From Rhodospirillaceae bacterium (GTDB lineage Bacteria > Pseudomonadota > Alphaproteobacteria > Rhodospirillales > Magnetovibrionaceae), in NCBI GenBank assembly GCA_029881835.1, contig JAOULV010000053.1:1-7841 (forward strand): a stretch of DNA of 7,841 nucleotides, written 5' to 3'. The translations under genes and the position numbers were made by a program. The notes below the pieces were generated by a model that saw nothing but the letters and a program-made list of their open reading frames with translations, was not told the origin of the DNA and did not search any database. Shown one piece after another: positions 7,078-7,841 of the stretch (position 1 is the stretch's first letter; each line of letters starts with the position of its first letter).

Positions 7078-7841
7078 TATTTTGTTTTCCCGTTGACCGC
7101 ATCAAGCAAATCACAGGCCGCGGTTCTGACATCGGTATCGCGCTTAAAAGCGCTTTCCAATAATTCCTGCAAGCGACCATCACGTTCACCAAGCAGTTTT
7201 TCACGCAGCATATCTTCGGCGGTTTTGATTATTCGCATTTCAAGTATCAGGCGTTGCCTGTGTTCCATTTCGCCGGTTTGTTCTAAGTGGCGATAATGGT
7301 TGTTTATAATTTCAATCAATTCATCAACGCCAACATTGGTTTCGGCGCTGGTTGCAACAACCGGTATTTGCCATTTGCTCAACCCCTTGGCGCCCACATT
7401 TTTTCCTGAACGCCCAAGGCCAAGCATGGCGGTTAATTCGTTTACTGTTTTGGCGGCGTCACTGCGATCACACTTGCTTACCACATGAATATCGGCAATT
7501 TCCAAAACGCCGGCTTTAATGGCTTGTATTTCATCACCCAAGCCCGGGGCGGAAACAACAATCACGCTGTGCGCGGCCTGCACAATATCGACTTCATCTT
7601 GGCCGACGCCCACGGTTTCAATTAACACGACATCAAAGCCTGCGGCATCAAGCACATCAACAATATCAAGACTGGCGCGTGCCAACCCGCCCAATGCGCC
7701 ACGGGTTGCCATGGAACGAATAAACACGCCCTCGTCATCGGCAAACCCGGTCATGCGCACACGGTCACCCAATATGGCACCGCCGGAAAATGGGCTTGAT
7801 GGATCAATCGCGACAATGCCCACTGTTTTGCCATCAGAGCG
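7077..7841 (-). CDS. meaB: MeaB/ArgK-type GTPase, methylmalonyl-CoA mutase chaperone (5' truncated)
   Basis: The frame is open to the right edge of the window (254 residues visible; the GTG at 7821-7823 is an internal valine, not a start). The family hallmark DPSSPFSGGAILGDRVRM occupies visible residues 13-30. IRSMATRGALGGLA (41-54), the G3 region IETVGVGQDE (74-83), the G4 position SKCD (122-125) and the G5-like TSAETNVGVDEL (164-175) follow, then a helical C-terminal arm used for dimerisation. Full MeaB is about 320-330 residues, so roughly 70-80 N-terminal residues, including the Walker A P-loop, lie outside the window. MeaB couples GTP hydrolysis to cofactor loading and protection of adenosylcobalamin-dependent methylmalonyl-CoA mutase; older records call it ArgK, LAO/AO transport kinase. 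G4 normally reads NKxD in this family, so Ser here is unusual. slyX overlaps its stop codon by one base. Confidence 0.93.
   Translation of the reverse strand, partial: RSDGKTVGIVAIDPSSPFSGGAILGDRVRMTGFADDEGVFIRSMATRGALGGLARASLDIVDVLDAAGFDVVLIETVGVGQDEVDIVQAAHSVIVVSAPGLGDEIQAIKAGVLEIADIHVVSKCDRSDAAKTVNELTAMLGLGRSGKNVGAKGLSKWQIPVVATSAETNVGVDELIEIINNHYRHLEQTGEMEHRQRLILEMRIIKTAEDMLREKLLGERDGRLQELLESAFKRDTDVRTAACDLLDAVNGKTK

Noticed and set aside
6843..7296. Plus-strand frames opposite slyX and the 3' end of meaB
   Set aside because: Both minus-strand genes are recognisable families; the opposing translations are without domain features or start signals.
1..7841. tRNA, rRNA, riboswitch, CRISPR, insertion sequence, phage or toxin-antitoxin content
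   Set aside because: Genes cover nearly the whole window, gaps are under 170 bp, and no cloverleaf, spaced repeats, transposase or terminal inverted repeats were seen.

Overview
The window looks like chromosomal DNA of an alphaproteobacterium, possibly Rhodospirillales-like. The lineage is inferred from gene content and order (alaC-hom-recJ cluster, a meaB GTPase, an OmpA lipoprotein with a long Pro/Ala linker), not from any marker gene. Base composition is moderate, with an AT-rich patch over the leftmost complete gene. All genes are ordinary-looking, and all but the one cut by the left edge lie on the minus strand.

Layout, left to right: (1) the last 39 codons of a plus-strand gene, tentatively a pyrophosphate-dependent phosphofructokinase; (2) a strong bidirectional intrinsic terminator separating it from the convergent minus-strand genes; (3) a secreted Sel1-repeat protein of unknown function; (4) a compact minus-strand operon transcribed alaC (alanine/PLP aminotransferase) -> hom (homoserine dehydrogenase) -> recJ (5'-3' ssDNA exonuclease), with a TAATG overlap and a 24-bp gap between genes; (5) an OmpA-family lipoprotein; (6) meaB (G-protein chaperone of methylmalonyl-CoA mutase, cut by the right edge) -> slyX, again joined by a TAATG overlap.

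Functionally, alaC and hom are amino-acid metabolism genes: transamination at the pyruvate/glutamate node, and the branch from aspartate semialdehyde to threonine and methionine. recJ is a DNA-repair passenger of that operon. meaB belongs with propionyl-/methylmalonyl-CoA metabolism. The OmpA lipoprotein and the Sel1 protein are envelope proteins.

I found no mobile element, CRISPR array, RNA gene or evident new system. The points most worth a second look are a divergent peptidoglycan-binding loop and N-terminal extension in the OmpA lipoprotein, the apparent absence of glpX from the hom-recJ interval beside a possible reversible PPi-PFK, a 12-bp in-frame tandem duplication at the start of recJ, and a non-consensus G4 motif in MeaB.
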